38,445 bases of DNA from Paracoccus versutus. Its GTDB lineage: Bacteria > Pseudomonadota > Alphaproteobacteria > Rhodobacterales > Rhodobacteraceae. The notes beneath the pieces were generated by a model, which saw only the letters and a list, made by a program, of their open reading frames with translations, was not told where the DNA came from and made no database searches. Below are positions 8,402 to 17,254 of the stretch, one piece after another. Every line of letters begins with the position of its first letter. Position 1 is the stretch's first letter. The position numbers and the translations under genes are program-made. The DNA lies in assembly GCF_000763885.1 (NCBI RefSeq), contig NZ_JRKO01000051.1, positions 1 to 38,445 on the forward strand, written 5' to 3'.

Positions 8402-9289
8402 TCACGCTTCCGCGCGAAGCGCCTCAAGGAAAGTCTTCAGAGCCGGATTGTCGTTCTCCGGATGCCAGCAAGCGACGTAGCCGATCCGGGTTGCGCCATT
8501 GGCGTCATGAATCGGCCGGAACACCGCGCCCAGACCCGTCAAGCCGCTGGCGCATTCGCATTGCAGGCTGATGCCCTCGCCCGCTCCGACCAGGCTGAGG
8601 ATGCTCTCGCGGCTGACATGCAGGCTGGCGATCTCGGGGCTGTCCGATGGCGCCGCGAGCTTGCCGATCAGGATGTTGCGGATGTCAGGACCAGGATCCT
8701 GGTGCGAGATCAGAAGGCGTTCTCCTTTCAGGTCCGACCAGTAAACGAAGGACTTTTCAGCCAGCGGGTGGCTCTCAGGCAAAACAACCACCAACTGCTC
8801 GGTGCCGATCGCCATGGTGTTCAGCACCGGGCACCGATCCGGATCGCCAAGGATGACCGCGATGTCCAGCTTGCCGGAATGGATATCGGCCATCAACTCG
8901 ACAAAGGGCGCCTCCAGCAGATCGAGGCCGATTTCGGGTTGGTTTTCGCGAAATCGGCGCAGGATGAAGCGAAGATTTCCCGAGGACAAGGATTTGTAGA
9001 AACCCAGCACGACGCTACCCCGCCGGCCTTGCACTGCCGCCTTTGTGCGATCGATCAGCCGTTGAAGATCGTCCAGGATGCGTCCGGCCATGACCGCGAA
9101 ATCCTCGCCGACGGGCGTCAGCTTCGCCCCTGCGGTGGAGCGGTCGAACAGGGCAACGCCTAGCTCTTCCTCGAGCTCACGGATTCGTCTGCTCACGACC
9201 GGCTGCTGGACCTCCAGTTCCAGCGCAGCCGCGCTGAAGCTGCCGTTCCGAGCTGTGGCGACGACGTATCGAAGATGGCGCAGGTCCAT
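8402..9289 (-). CDS. LysR-family transcriptional regulator 1
   Basis: DNA-binding LysR regulator of 295 residues. The winged HTH is at residues 1-60 (MDLRHLRYVVATARNGSFSAAALELEVQQPVVSRRIRELEEELGVALFDRS), followed by a periplasmic-binding-protein-like effector domain (GSVVLGFYKSLSSGNLRFILRRFRENQPEIGLDLLEA, then ILGDPDR). The start at 9289 is where LysR homology begins, and an AAGGAG lies 13 nt upstream. The open frame continues upstream for about 75 codons from a TTG and that extension also looks protein-like; it may be the remnant of another gene. The target is unknown. It could control neighbouring catabolic genes, but no dyad next to it proves that. Confidence 0.88.
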   Translation of the reverse strand: MDLRHLRYVVATARNGSFSAAALELEVQQPVVSRRIRELEEELGVALFDRSTAGAKLTPVGEDFAVMAGRILDDLQRLIDRTKAAVQGRRGSVVLGFYKSLSSGNLRFILRRFRENQPEIGLDLLEAPFVELMADIHSGKLDIAVILGDPDRCPVLNTMAIGTEQLVVVLPESHPLAEKSFVYWSDLKGERLLISHQDPGPDIRNILIGKLAAPSDSPEIASLHVSRESILSLVGAGEGISLQCECASGLTGLGAVFRPIHDANGATRIGYVACWHPENDNPALKTFLEALRAEA

Positions 9290-9593
9290 GTCGCAACGAT
9301 CACTCCTTTTCAGAGATTCGAATAGCTCCCCATTCATTATTTCAGCCAGGGGTAGATCGGTTTGCATGTCGAATAATTTAAACAGAGCGTCTACATTTTC
9401 GCACTTTAGGCTGTCATCCGGATCATGACGAGCGCGCCCCTTGGCCGAGATAAGTAACCACTCCTCGCCACGATTCTTGGTCAGGGCAAAGATCGACTGA
9501 TTGTCCTCCTGCAAGTCGATGTACTTTTGCTTTTTTTGACCTTATTGACTAATATTACTCCTTGCACTGTGTGTTGAGTATTTGGGTTTATAG
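9290..9593. other. Gap upstream of LysR 1 with a protein-like in-frame extension
   Basis: This is a 304-base gap between the two LysR genes. Its left part is the in-frame upstream extension of LysR 1 (read on the minus strand from about 9514), with words such as TKNRGEEWLLISAKGRARHDPDDS that look translated but have no recognised family. Its right part is AT-rich and stops the frame (TAA near 9545). I see no RNA gene. Confidence 0.35.
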
Positions 9594-10535
9594 TTATAGG
9601 TCCTGACGCACGAGTGCATAGCCTGGGTGACGAATCAATTTGTCGAAGTTTTGGCAAAGCGTATCAATTACTAGTTTAACGCGAGGGTTGCGATGGCGGG
9701 CGGCGCCATATATTGCCCAGACAGATATTTTTTCACTCTCGTTGGCTTCTTGGAGGAGCGGTATGAGGTGACCTTGAGCAACTTCATAGTGCACAAAAAA
9801 GTCCGGCAGATATGCTATTGCCTCTCCTGAAACTGCATAGAATTTTGCCATCCAATAATCATGAACGCTGAATCGCACATTGTAATCGCCAATCCGCTGT
9901 CCGTCTGTGTCTTGAAGTAGCCAAGGCTCCGCTATTCCCTTGCGCGTATATTCTATGCCGGGCATTTCCCTTATATCCTCAACGGAATTAGGGGTTCCTA
10001 GCCGCTGCAGAAGTAGCGGACTAGCGTAGGCGCGATACCCAACATTGCCTAGTTTTCGACAAACGTGATCAGATGATGGGGCAGTGCCAACAAAAATAAG
10101 GCAATCAAATTCTGTTTGTTCTGGCAATGGAGTGTCACTAGGGTACATTCGTGTTTCGAAGGATAGCCCCGGATGCTCTCTTGCCAAGTACAAAGTTGCT
10201 GCGCCAATAATGCTGGTCCCAAACTCCGCACTTCCTAATATCCTCACTTTACCATTCAAGGAGCTATGGGCACGTTGAGCCGCACTTGCAGCCAGTTCGA
10301 TGCTGTCAAATATACGGCCGGTATTATCTAGAAGGGCACGTCCAGCATCTGTGAGCTGCAAGCCTCTCTGAGAACGATGAAACAACTCAACTTCCAGCAA
10401 ATCCTCCAGGCGGCGGATGCTGTGGCTGAGCGTTGCCTTTGGTACGCCGGAAATCATACCGGCGCGCGTCAGGCTTCCCGTCCTCGCGACATGAACGAAA
10501 TTGCTGATATCCTTGAATTCAACCTTGGTCGTCAT
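9594..10535 (-). CDS. LysR-family transcriptional regulator 2 (AT-rich, probably acquired)
   Basis: LysR regulator of 313 residues. The HTH is at about residues 6-65 (FKDISNFVHVARTGSLTRAGMISGVPKATLSHSIRRLEDLLEVELFHRSQRGLQLTDAG), followed by the effector domain (VRILGSAEFGTSIIGAATLYLAREHPGLSFETRMYPSD). Third-codon positions are much more AT-rich than in flanking genes (many AAT, ATA and TTA codons), which points to a different origin. Two strong palindromes lie upstream (near 10605 and 10700), as expected for an autoregulated gene. No target can be assigned. Confidence 0.88.
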   Translation of the reverse strand: MTTKVEFKDISNFVHVARTGSLTRAGMISGVPKATLSHSIRRLEDLLEVELFHRSQRGLQLTDAGRALLDNTGRIFDSIELAASAAQRAHSSLNGKVRILGSAEFGTSIIGAATLYLAREHPGLSFETRMYPSDTPLPEQTEFDCLIFVGTAPSSDHVCRKLGNVGYRAYASPLLLQRLGTPNSVEDIREMPGIEYTRKGIAEPWLLQDTDGQRIGDYNVRFSVHDYWMAKFYAVSGEAIAYLPDFFVHYEVAQGHLIPLLQEANESEKISVWAIYGAARHRNPRVKLVIDTLCQNFDKLIRHPGYALVRQDL

Positions 10536-10595
10536 GGGGGCCTGGGCTGTGTTCCAAACCTCGAACGGAAGGTCTGGTCAGTTGGTTTACTCCGG

Positions 10596-10615
10596 GTGGC
10601 AACGCGTTGCTACCA
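10596..10615. promoter_or_regulatory. 20-bp palindrome upstream of LysR 2 (candidate operator)
   Basis: GGTGGCAACGCGTTGCTACC is an 18/20 palindrome with a perfect 12-bp core (GCAACGCGTTGC, 10599-10610), centred about 70 nt upstream of the LysR 2 start. The position suits a regulator-binding site, but the binding protein is a guess. Confidence 0.45.
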
Positions 10616-10693
10616 AATTATGACAGCGTTCTGTCTTCGGCAGGCGAGGTTAGCACTTTGCTGCCATTTTATGCAAAGGTGACAACAAAAATA

Positions 10694-10707
10694 GCTACTT
10701 AAGTAGC
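10694..10707. promoter_or_regulatory. 14-bp perfect palindrome GCTACTTAAGTAGC
   Basis: A perfect 14-bp palindrome about 160 nt upstream of LysR 2 and about 100 nt from the IS remnant. It could be a second operator or part of a lost mobile-element end. Its role is unknown. Confidence 0.35.
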
Positions 10708-10806
10708 ACTTGGTGGGGATTCCGCCCGAGAACGCTAAAGCGTGAGGAGGGTAGCACTCGGAGACCAACAGGTCGCTGGTTTAGTGCCGCGCTGAAGATG
10801 TCATTT

Positions 10807-11075
10807 TCAGCTCTGCTGCGGCTTTGGCTTGTTCATCTGTTCTGTGTGGCGGGTTTGGTCGGTTTGCGACGTCATCTTCTGCTCAAGCCGGGTCAGCTTT
10901 GGCAGTCTGGGGAGATTTCCGGCGGCCAGCGTCATGATGAAGCGAAACCGTGCGCATTCAATGCCGCGATAAACGGTCTGGACGGCGCCTCCGATGGTTT
11001 TGGCCCAGCCGAAAGCCTCCTCGATCCGTTTGCGGTGCCTGAGGGGACGAGCGTAGCCCTTGTACCCGGTGAGCG
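10807..11075 (-). pseudogene. IS5-family transposase remnant (C-terminal end)
   Basis: The last 80 or so residues of an IS5-type DDE transposase are readable on the minus strand: GYKGYARPLRHRKRIEEAFGWAKTIGG, then AVQTVYRGIECARFRFIMTLAAGNLPRLPKL. The conserved C-terminal R-x2-x-E-x6-W segment (RKRIEEAFGW) is present, but the catalytic Asp residues and all upstream parts are missing. Upstream of about 11075 the frame stays open without transposase similarity, so a deletion or rearrangement joined it to unrelated DNA. Confidence 0.75.
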
Positions 11076-11396
11076 CAAGGGAAGGTGCGGTAAGTGGGTC
11101 CGTCGAAACACCAGCGGGAAGGGCGCTGTGCATCAGATAAGCCCATGCACTGCATTCCTTGCGGGCCCCGGCCCGAGGGCCGGAGTGGACAGGCCGAACG
11201 AAAGAGCCGCACCAGAGGGCGCGGCAGTTGCTTGTCATCGCTAGAAGACAAGAGGGTTCAGCTATGGGCCGGGGGTAGTCGTGGTCAAGGGCACCGTTGT
11301 GTCGTGCCTGCGTCGGCTTCCGGCTGACAATCACCGGGGATGCCGCCCTAGATAACGGCTCGGCTTGGCAGCACAGGGCCTGCGTAGGCACAGGCC
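11076..11396. other. Non-coding block rich in strong hairpins, unidentified
   Basis: About 320 bases without a supported gene but with several strong inverted repeats: CCGGCC-CGAG-GGCCGG (11168-11183), CTTGTC-N10-GACAAG (11231-11252), GCCGC-N10-GCGGC (near 11206-11225) and a stem next to the VOC stop codon. It could be a decayed structured RNA such as part of a group II intron, or the end of a mobile element. I could not match it to tmRNA, RNase P RNA, 6S RNA or a tRNA. Confidence 0.35.
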
Positions 11397-11398
11397 CT
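11377..11398 (-). terminator. Hairpin directly after the VOC gene (candidate terminator)
   Basis: GGGCCTG-N8-CAGGCCC begins at the stop codon of the minus-strand VOC gene, the last gene of the ndmA-like operon. The stem is strong, but no U-run follows on the minus strand, so it is either a non-canonical terminator or an mRNA-stabilising hairpin. Confidence 0.45.
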
Positions 11399-11879
11399 AG
11401 TCGAAGTTGACAACTGGAATTTCGGCACCCTCGGGAATGGTCATGGCTGTGATGCGCGCGATGTTGAACTCCGGATCGTTGAAGACCAACTGCCATTGCC
11501 CGTAATAGGTTGCAAACGGCCCCTTGACGATCGACCCGCCAAGCTCGGGCACCTTGTGCGCGATCTCATCTACCGTTGCCCAGTCTTCAACCACGAACGT
11601 CACCATCGTGCCGGTGCTGGATGTTGGTGTCCTGCGTCTCTCACGATCCTTCAGGCCCAGAAGCTCATAGGCCGGGACACCGTTGAAGGCCAGCTGGAAG
11701 CCGTTGCCTTGCAGAACCCGGTAGATCGGCGAAGAGGCCTCGGGAATGTCGTCCCAACCCAGGATTGCAGCGTAAAATTGTTTCTGTTTCTCCACATCAT
11801 CGCAAAAGATGTTGTGCATAGGCTGGAACTTGTCTGCACTGGCCATCGGTGTGTCCACGCTCCTCTTGAGATCAGGCAT
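11397..11879 (-). CDS. VOC-superfamily (glyoxalase/bleomycin-resistance fold) protein
   Basis: Protein of 160 residues with the vicinal-oxygen-chelate fold. The first beta-alpha-beta module is around MHNIFCDDVEKQKQFYAAILGWDDIPEASSPIYRVLQGNGFQLAFNG, and the second is MVTFVVEDWATVDEIAHKVPELGGSIVKGPFATYYGQWQLVFNDPEFNIARI. Its start overlaps the stop of the small gene upstream by 8 nt. An alternative start at 11846 (MASADKF) has AAGAGGAG about 12 nt upstream. It ends the ndmA-like operon. Known VOC functions include glyoxalases, isomerases and ring-cleaving dioxygenases; the sequence alone does not say which. A role in handling a purine or glutathione adduct is only a guess. Confidence 0.85.
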   Translation of the reverse strand: MPDLKRSVDTPMASADKFQPMHNIFCDDVEKQKQFYAAILGWDDIPEASSPIYRVLQGNGFQLAFNGVPAYELLGLKDRERRRTPTSSTGTMVTFVVEDWATVDEIAHKVPELGGSIVKGPFATYYGQWQLVFNDPEFNIARITAMTIPEGAEIPVVNFD

Positions 11880-12222
11880 TGAGGTCGCCGTCGGCGCATC
11901 GAGACGACATCTTTATGTCCAGGGGGGCCGCCAGTCCCGCATCCATCAGCGTCCCGACAAGCTCGGCGTGATAGGCGGCATAGGCTTTCACTGAAACATA
12001 GCGGTCCTCGGGTCTGATGATGTTGAACATCAGCGATCCTTGGCGGACACTGGGCAGCACCCAGGACTTGTAGGCCCATTCCGGGTCCGCATGCGTGAAG
12101 TAGTCTGAGTTCTTCGGTCGCAGCCATCTTGCGCCGTCATGAGGTTGATCGATATTGCCGACCGACGCGTTGAAGGCCCTAAGTGCCTTCTCCGGTTCGG
12201 CGGTGTTCACATACAAGGCCAA
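11872..12222 (-). CDS. Small conserved-looking protein A in the ndmA-like operon, unknown function
   Basis: Unrecognised protein of 116 residues read from a TTG start (ALYVNTAEPEKALRAFNASVGNIDQPHDGARWLRPKNS, then KSWVLPSVRQGSLMFNI and VKAYAAYHAELVGTLMDAGL). I chose the TTG at 12222 because AAAGGAAG sits just upstream; another TTG at 12243 would add seven residues. It is a paralogue of the next gene upstream: both have a T-x-x-P-x-x-x-L-R-x-F-N start and a central LPSV/VPSV-x-x-G-(S/T)-L block. No signal peptide or membrane segment is visible. Sitting between the oxygenase and the VOC gene, it may be an accessory or metabolite-binding protein. Confidence 0.7.
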   Translation of the reverse strand: MALYVNTAEPEKALRAFNASVGNIDQPHDGARWLRPKNSDYFTHADPEWAYKSWVLPSVRQGSLMFNIIRPEDRYVSVKAYAAYHAELVGTLMDAGLAAPLDIKMSSRCADGDLNA

Positions 12223-12273
12223 CTTTCTTCCTTTCCGTTCCAAATCTATCCGCCTGACAGGTTTCGTGACTGC

Positions 12274-12591
12274 TCAGTTCAGTCGAACCTCATCAAAGCG
12301 CACGTCCATCCACCGGAGGAAGGTTTCCACCAGCCTCGTGTAGTACAGCTTGACCACGTCAGGCGGGATGCCTTTGCCGCCGTCGGCATGAAGTTCGAAG
12401 GTCAACGTGCCCGCATCGACGCTTGGCACAAGCATTGCGCCGATATCCGACACGTCTTCGGAATGCTGGTAGGAGGTATCACCCTTCAGCATCCAGCCTT
12501 CCGCCTTCCCCCACGCTTCTTCCTGGACAATTCTCCGGTTGAACTCCCGAAGCAGCGCATCGGGAGAACTGGTCATGAAATGGACTGACAC
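12274..12591 (-). CDS. Small conserved-looking protein B in the ndmA-like operon, unknown function
   Basis: Unrecognised protein of 105 residues starting at GTG with CAGGAG 8 nt upstream: SVHFMTSSPDALLREFNRRIVQEEAWGKAEGWMLKG, then AMLVPSVDAGTLTFELHADGG and VVKLYYTRLVETFLRWMDVRFDEV. Aligned by eye with protein A, it shares the F/Y-x-x-T-x-x-P-x-x-x-L-R-x-F-N start and the PSV-x-x-G-x-L core, so the two probably arose by tandem duplication. It lies 29 nt downstream of the NdmA-like oxygenase. The fold looks alpha/beta and soluble; the function is unknown. Confidence 0.75.
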   Translation of the reverse strand: MSVHFMTSSPDALLREFNRRIVQEEAWGKAEGWMLKGDTSYQHSEDVSDIGAMLVPSVDAGTLTFELHADGGKGIPPDVVKLYYTRLVETFLRWMDVRFDEVRLN

Positions 12592-12620
12592 TGGGATATC
12601 TCCTGAAATCCGGCCGAGCG

Positions 12621-13700
12621 TCAGCCCGCGACCGCTTGCAGTTCAGGGTGCATCCGGTCGCTTTCAAGAACCGGCGTCAGGAGAGCCTTCTCGAAAGCCT
12701 CCTTGCCCTGCGCGTGGGCGTTTTCCAGTTCCTTGATCCATTTCCTGTACTGTATCGAGATCTTGTCGGTCACGACCGACAGTTCGTCGTCGTAAATCTC
12801 TTCTGGCCACTGCGATTCAATGACCGGCTGGTCCTCGGCAAAGACCAGGTCGTTGAAGGCGATGTGGGGATGATCCGAATCGTTCAAGCTCTTCTCGCGG
12901 GCGAAGATCAGGAAGTTCTTCGTTTGCTTCGCGTTCACCGGGCAGGACACGTTGAAGAGGACGTGAAGGTTGTTCCCCACATATTTTTGAACGGCCAGGT
13001 TGATCGTGAACGGCATACTGCAATGGTAGGTGAAGTTGCCGATGGGTGCCTGATCGGGAACATCCATGCCCGGAGGCGTGTCATAGACAAAGCGCAGCTG
13101 GCCCTTCACGCGATCGATCGGCACGATGGGCGGCTCGGCGTTGTTCGGATCGAACAGCGTGCCCGGGTGAACGAACGCGAAGTGCGAAAAGTCCGTGAAG
13201 TTTTCCCAGCGGCGCGGTGCGCTGGCATTCCACCAGTAGGGCTCCTGCACGACTATCTTCATCTTCGGGTCATCAGCGACGCTGAAATACGGGATTTCCG
13301 TCACGTTCCACGAGCTGTCCAGACGGACCCAGACCAAACCGTACTTCAGTTCACATTGGTAGCTTGGAACCTTGGCGCGCGAGGAAATCTTCTGCGTCGG
13401 ACATGCCGGCATATGGGTGCACTTGCCCTCGGCATTGTACATCCATCCGTGGTACGGGCACTGAAGCTGGTCGCCCTTGACCTTGCCGCCGGACAGCTTG
13501 GCCGAACGGTGGACGCACTGGTCCTTCATTGCGATCATCTTGCCGTCGAGACGAGCAAGAACGACCTTCTCGTCAAGCAAGGTGACGGCCATGGGGCCAT
13601 TGCCCAGCGGGTCGGCCTTCTCGAATTCGTCGAGAGTCGCGACCGGATGCCAAAAATGGCGGAGAAATTCCATGTTCTCGATTAAGGGACGTGCGCCCAT
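12621..13700 (-). CDS. ndmA: Rieske non-heme iron N-demethylase, NdmA-like
   Basis: Terminal oxygenase of 359 residues. The Rieske cluster ligands are C62-x-H64 and C81-x2-H84 (CVHRSAKLS and CPYHGW). The mononuclear iron site is D170/H173/H178 in WENFTDFSHFAFVHPGTLFDP, with D290 (FAEDQPVIESQWP) as third ligand. Long blocks such as EPYWWNAS, FDPNNAEPPIVP and ADKISIQYRKW-type endings match my memory of Pseudomonas putida caffeine N1-demethylase NdmA, which takes electrons from NdmD and releases formaldehyde. The start has AAAGGA 7 nt upstream. It heads a minus-strand operon and is divergent from the formaldehyde dehydrogenase gene. Substrate assignment is by resemblance; another N-methyl heterocycle is possible. 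Confidence 0.85.
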   Translation of the reverse strand: MGARPLIENMEFLRHFWHPVATLDEFEKADPLGNGPMAVTLLDEKVVLARLDGKMIAMKDQCVHRSAKLSGGKVKGDQLQCPYHGWMYNAEGKCTHMPACPTQKISSRAKVPSYQCELKYGLVWVRLDSSWNVTEIPYFSVADDPKMKIVVQEPYWWNASAPRRWENFTDFSHFAFVHPGTLFDPNNAEPPIVPIDRVKGQLRFVYDTPPGMDVPDQAPIGNFTYHCSMPFTINLAVQKYVGNNLHVLFNVSCPVNAKQTKNFLIFAREKSLNDSDHPHIAFNDLVFAEDQPVIESQWPEEIYDDELSVVTDKISIQYRKWIKELENAHAQGKEAFEKALLTPVLESDRMHPELQAVAG

Positions 13701-13764
13701 ACCGGCATTCCTTTTGTAGCTTTTGCTGCATAGAATAGACCAGCAGTGTCATCCCAACATGTCT

Positions 13765-13792
13765 CTGTTACATAGAATTTATATGTGAACAG
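13765..13792. promoter_or_regulatory. 28-bp imperfect dyad upstream of ndmA-like gene
   Basis: The arms CTGTTACATA and TATGTGAACAG flank a short AT-rich centre, 65-92 nt upstream of the ndmA-like start. A possible promoter (TTGGGA, 17 nt, TCTATG, read on the minus strand) lies between the dyad and the gene. An activator site upstream of the -35 box would fit this layout. The binding protein is unknown. Confidence 0.5.
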
Positions 13793-14069
13793 GGTGTCTA
13801 AAATCAGCAACATGATCTCTGCCGTTGTAATTCTCCCGTTTTTAACGAGGCGCATTCGTAGAACTTACGCGGCCATTTTCAGTTTCCGGGCTGCGATGCC
13901 GCCCATACTGCCGATGCCATGTTGGGTTGAACGGCAGGCCGTCATCGGTGATGATCTCTACGTTCGCCATAAACATGTGCTCAGGCATAAGCCTAAGCCT
14001 CCCTGTTCAGGCCTGGGTGTCCGGTCGAAAAGGTAGCAAGTTCACAAGAGCCATGCGCCGTCCAAATTT

Positions 14070-14086
14070 CTGGACGTTAGGTCCAG
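14070..14086. promoter_or_regulatory. CTGGAC-N5-GTCCAG dyad upstream of formaldehyde dehydrogenase
   Basis: A perfect 6-5-6 inverted repeat about 200 nt upstream of the dehydrogenase start, with a third GTCCA half-site at about 14059-14063. It may be an operator for the dehydrogenase or the divergent operon. It could also form a small RNA hairpin. Confidence 0.4.
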
Positions 14087-14284
14087 ATAAAATGGCTCCT
14101 TTGAACGGTGAATGACCTTATTCTTGCCTCTTGTCGAGTAAGACACGTCTGGCGCTCACAATCTCCGCCGCCAGACGGAGCGAAGCCTCGATCCTCCCAA
14201 TTGTCGAGGCTTCGCCAGCATCCTTAACACACGAAGGTCGCTTATCCCGCATTGATGGACAGGCATGGAACGAAGGAACAGATG

Positions 14285-15412
<1,128 letters not shown>

Positions 15413-15428
15413 TCGTTAAGGGACGGCG

Positions 15429-16301
15429 ATGCTTGGACAACGAATTCAGATTGCGCGCCAAAGCCTCGACATGGAGATTGCCGAGTTTGCCTCGGCGCTT
15501 GGCATGGGTGGCAACGCCGCCACCCTTGCCAGGTGGGAGGCAGACGAGGCATCGCCGACATTTCGTGAGCTGACGGCCATCGGTTCGCTGGCGGGCATCT
15601 CGCTCTGCTTTTTCCTGCCGCCGCTTGTCAGAGACATCAAGGTGCAGAGATACTTCGGCGATGCCGTCGACTCTCTGGCGATCAGGGCACGGGCACTGGT
15701 GGCGACATATATTGCCGTCGAGAACTATATCTCGGCCGAGTTTCTGGCCACCGGAACCATCACCCCGCCCAGCAGGATGGACCTTTGCGATCCGAAGCAT
15801 CGGACTGCCACCGGCATGGCGGACATGATCCAGCATCGACTGGGGATCGGTTCCCGCTCGTTTCGAAGCCTGTCGGATGAGCTTGAGCTGAATGGCCTGA
15901 AGATTTTTGCCGCGCGCCTGCCTGCCGGAATAACCGGCATAAGCTGCGACATTTGCTTGGGAGACGATCCGGCACATCCCTTTTTCGTCGCCTCGGGCAG
16001 TGCCTCACCCCGGGAAACACAGGAAAACCTGTTCGACTGGGCCTTCTCGGAGGGCATAAGGGCAATCTGCGGCGATAGCGCCGAACTTTATTCGGAGACA
16101 AGGACGATCTTCCTTAGGTCGTGCTTTCCGACCCTCGACGCTTCGGAAACCCGTCCCCTGCGCCACACCAGAACGGGCTGTCGCACGGACGGGCATGCGA
16201 GTGCCATTTACCGAAAGGTCAGACAGGGCACCGCAAGCGGGCGGCTGTCGAAGTCGGACGCGCAGCGCATCGAAACGATCCTGCGCAGCAGCGAAGCCTA
16301 G
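15429..16301 (+). CDS. XRE-type helix-turn-helix regulator with unassigned C-terminal domain
   Basis: Protein of 290 residues starting 16 nt after the dehydrogenase, with AGGGA before its ATG, so probably co-transcribed with it. The N-terminal HTH (residues 1-65, GQRIQIARQSLDMEIAEFASALGMGGNAATLARWEADEASPTFRELTAIGSLAGIS) is XRE-like. The middle part (DELELNGLKIFAARLPAGITGISCDI) resembles the beginning of the IrrE/ImmA-type domain found in ScfR-like regulators, but no HExxH zinc motif follows. The last 60 residues are Arg/Thr-rich and unfamiliar. It may regulate the dehydrogenase or the oxygenase operons. Confidence 0.7.
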   Translation: MLGQRIQIARQSLDMEIAEFASALGMGGNAATLARWEADEASPTFRELTAIGSLAGISLCFFLPPLVRDIKVQRYFGDAVDSLAIRARALVATYIAVENYISAEFLATGTITPPSRMDLCDPKHRTATGMADMIQHRLGIGSRSFRSLSDELELNGLKIFAARLPAGITGISCDICLGDDPAHPFFVASGSASPRETQENLFDWAFSEGIRAICGDSAELYSETRTIFLRSCFPTLDASETRPLRHTRTGCRTDGHASAIYRKVRQGTASGRLSKSDAQRIETILRSSEA

Positions 16302-16626
16302 CAGGCTGCACAAGCCATCCAATGCCGTGCAAGAGCGTGTGTCGTCCTCTGCCTGATCTGATGCGGGTCGACGATGCCCGGAATGAATGTGGTGCGCGGG
16401 TTGCAATCCAGCTGCGACGTTCCGGTTCCACCCGCCCTGGCGCGGCAGTTTGCAGCGACAAATCAGCGGCTGGTCGTTTATGTCGTCAGTACGGAACGGC
16501 CGAGAGACCTGCACCGCCGCCAGACGCGGATCGGCCTGGCTACTGTTGGCGTGGGAAGATCATCAAAAGGACCGGGCACGGCATCCTGATGACAGGTGAC
16601 GTTCCCGGTCGTGGCAGTCTGGCAGG
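16302..16626. other. Convergent gap between regulator and GST-like gene 1
   Basis: 325 bases between converging genes. A short plus-strand frame (16374-16589) contains a protein-like stretch, PPALARQFAATNQRLVVYVVSTERP, that may be the debris of a lost gene. There is no confident terminator; an ACCGGG/CCCGGT pair with a long loop is the best inverted repeat near the end of the minus-strand operon. Confidence 0.35.
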
Positions 16627-17253
16627 TCAGTTGAAGATGTTGATCCCCGGCATCAGCTTGAAGCGCGGAAGATTGACGAACCTGCGTATCCAGCGCTGGA
16701 TTGCCGGATAGTAGAACAGCTCGATGCCGCCGTCCCCTGCCAGCGCCACATAGGGGAAGCACGCGACATCCGCCACCGTGGGGTTCGATCCCGCGATCCA
16801 GTTGAACCCTTGCAGCTCCTGGTTGGCCAGATGGTCATCCAGGATCCGGAACAGCTTGTGAGCGCCGGCCCTTGCCTGCGCCACGTCGAGGTCATAGCCC
16901 AGCACGTCATGCAGCCGCGCCGCCGAGGCCGTGGATGTGATGCTGTCCGCGAAGGCCAGCCATTGCGCGACCCGACCCAGTTCGGACGGATCGTTGACTG
17001 GCCACCACGTTCCCGTCGGATCGTAGCGCGAGGCGAGATACACGAGAATGGCCTGCGCATCCCGGATATAGGCTCCGTCGTCCTCCAGCACCGGGATCTG
17101 TCCCAGCGGATTTATCTGGAGGAATGCATCGGACTTGTGTTCACGCCCCGGAAAGAAGTCCACGGCTTGCTTTTCATGAGAAAGCTCAAGGAAATCCAGC
17201 AACAGCCGTATCTTGTAGCAATTGCCGGACAGGACATAGTCGAACAGCTTCAT
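16627..17253 (-). CDS. GST-like protein 1 (NdmE-like)
   Basis: Glutathione S-transferase-fold protein of 208 residues. The N-terminal thioredoxin-like domain starts MKLFDYVLSGNCYKIRLLLDFL with the cis-Pro loop INPLGQIPVLEDDG. Where typical GSTs have an acidic-Ser pair for glutathione binding, it has DAQAILVYLA, so normal GSH binding is doubtful. The all-helical C-terminal domain includes FNWIAGSNPTVADVACFPYVALAGDGG. In P. putida, NdmE is a GST-like protein needed structurally by the N7-demethylase NdmC. Here the gene starts 1 nt after the stop of an NdmC-like gene, which supports the same role. The start MKLF was chosen by family start and coupling. Confidence 0.85.
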   Translation of the reverse strand: MKLFDYVLSGNCYKIRLLLDFLELSHEKQAVDFFPGREHKSDAFLQINPLGQIPVLEDDGAYIRDAQAILVYLASRYDPTGTWWPVNDPSELGRVAQWLAFADSITSTASAARLHDVLGYDLDVAQARAGAHKLFRILDDHLANQELQGFNWIAGSNPTVADVACFPYVALAGDGGIELFYYPAIQRWIRRFVNLPRFKLMPGINIFN

Positions 17254-17254
17254 C

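Larger units (their letters stand above)
13701..14284. other. Divergent regulatory region between ndmA-like and formaldehyde dehydrogenase genes
   Basis: A 584-base intergenic region with AT-rich parts. It holds two dyads, annotated separately. Between about 13860 and 13990 it also holds short protein-like stretches on the minus strand, such as GIGSMGGIAARKLKMAA before a stop, which may be debris of a lost gene. No tRNA or complete gene is visible. Confidence 0.5.

Noticed and set aside
11076..11396. Idea that this block is the 5' part of a group II intron, or a tmRNA
   Set aside because: No domain V sequence, no intron-encoded protein, and no tag or tRNA-like end could be recognised; kept only as unexplained structure.
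12636..13685. Plus-strand open frame opposite the NdmA-like gene
   Set aside because: Complementary shadow of a clearly coding gene; no recognisable domain.
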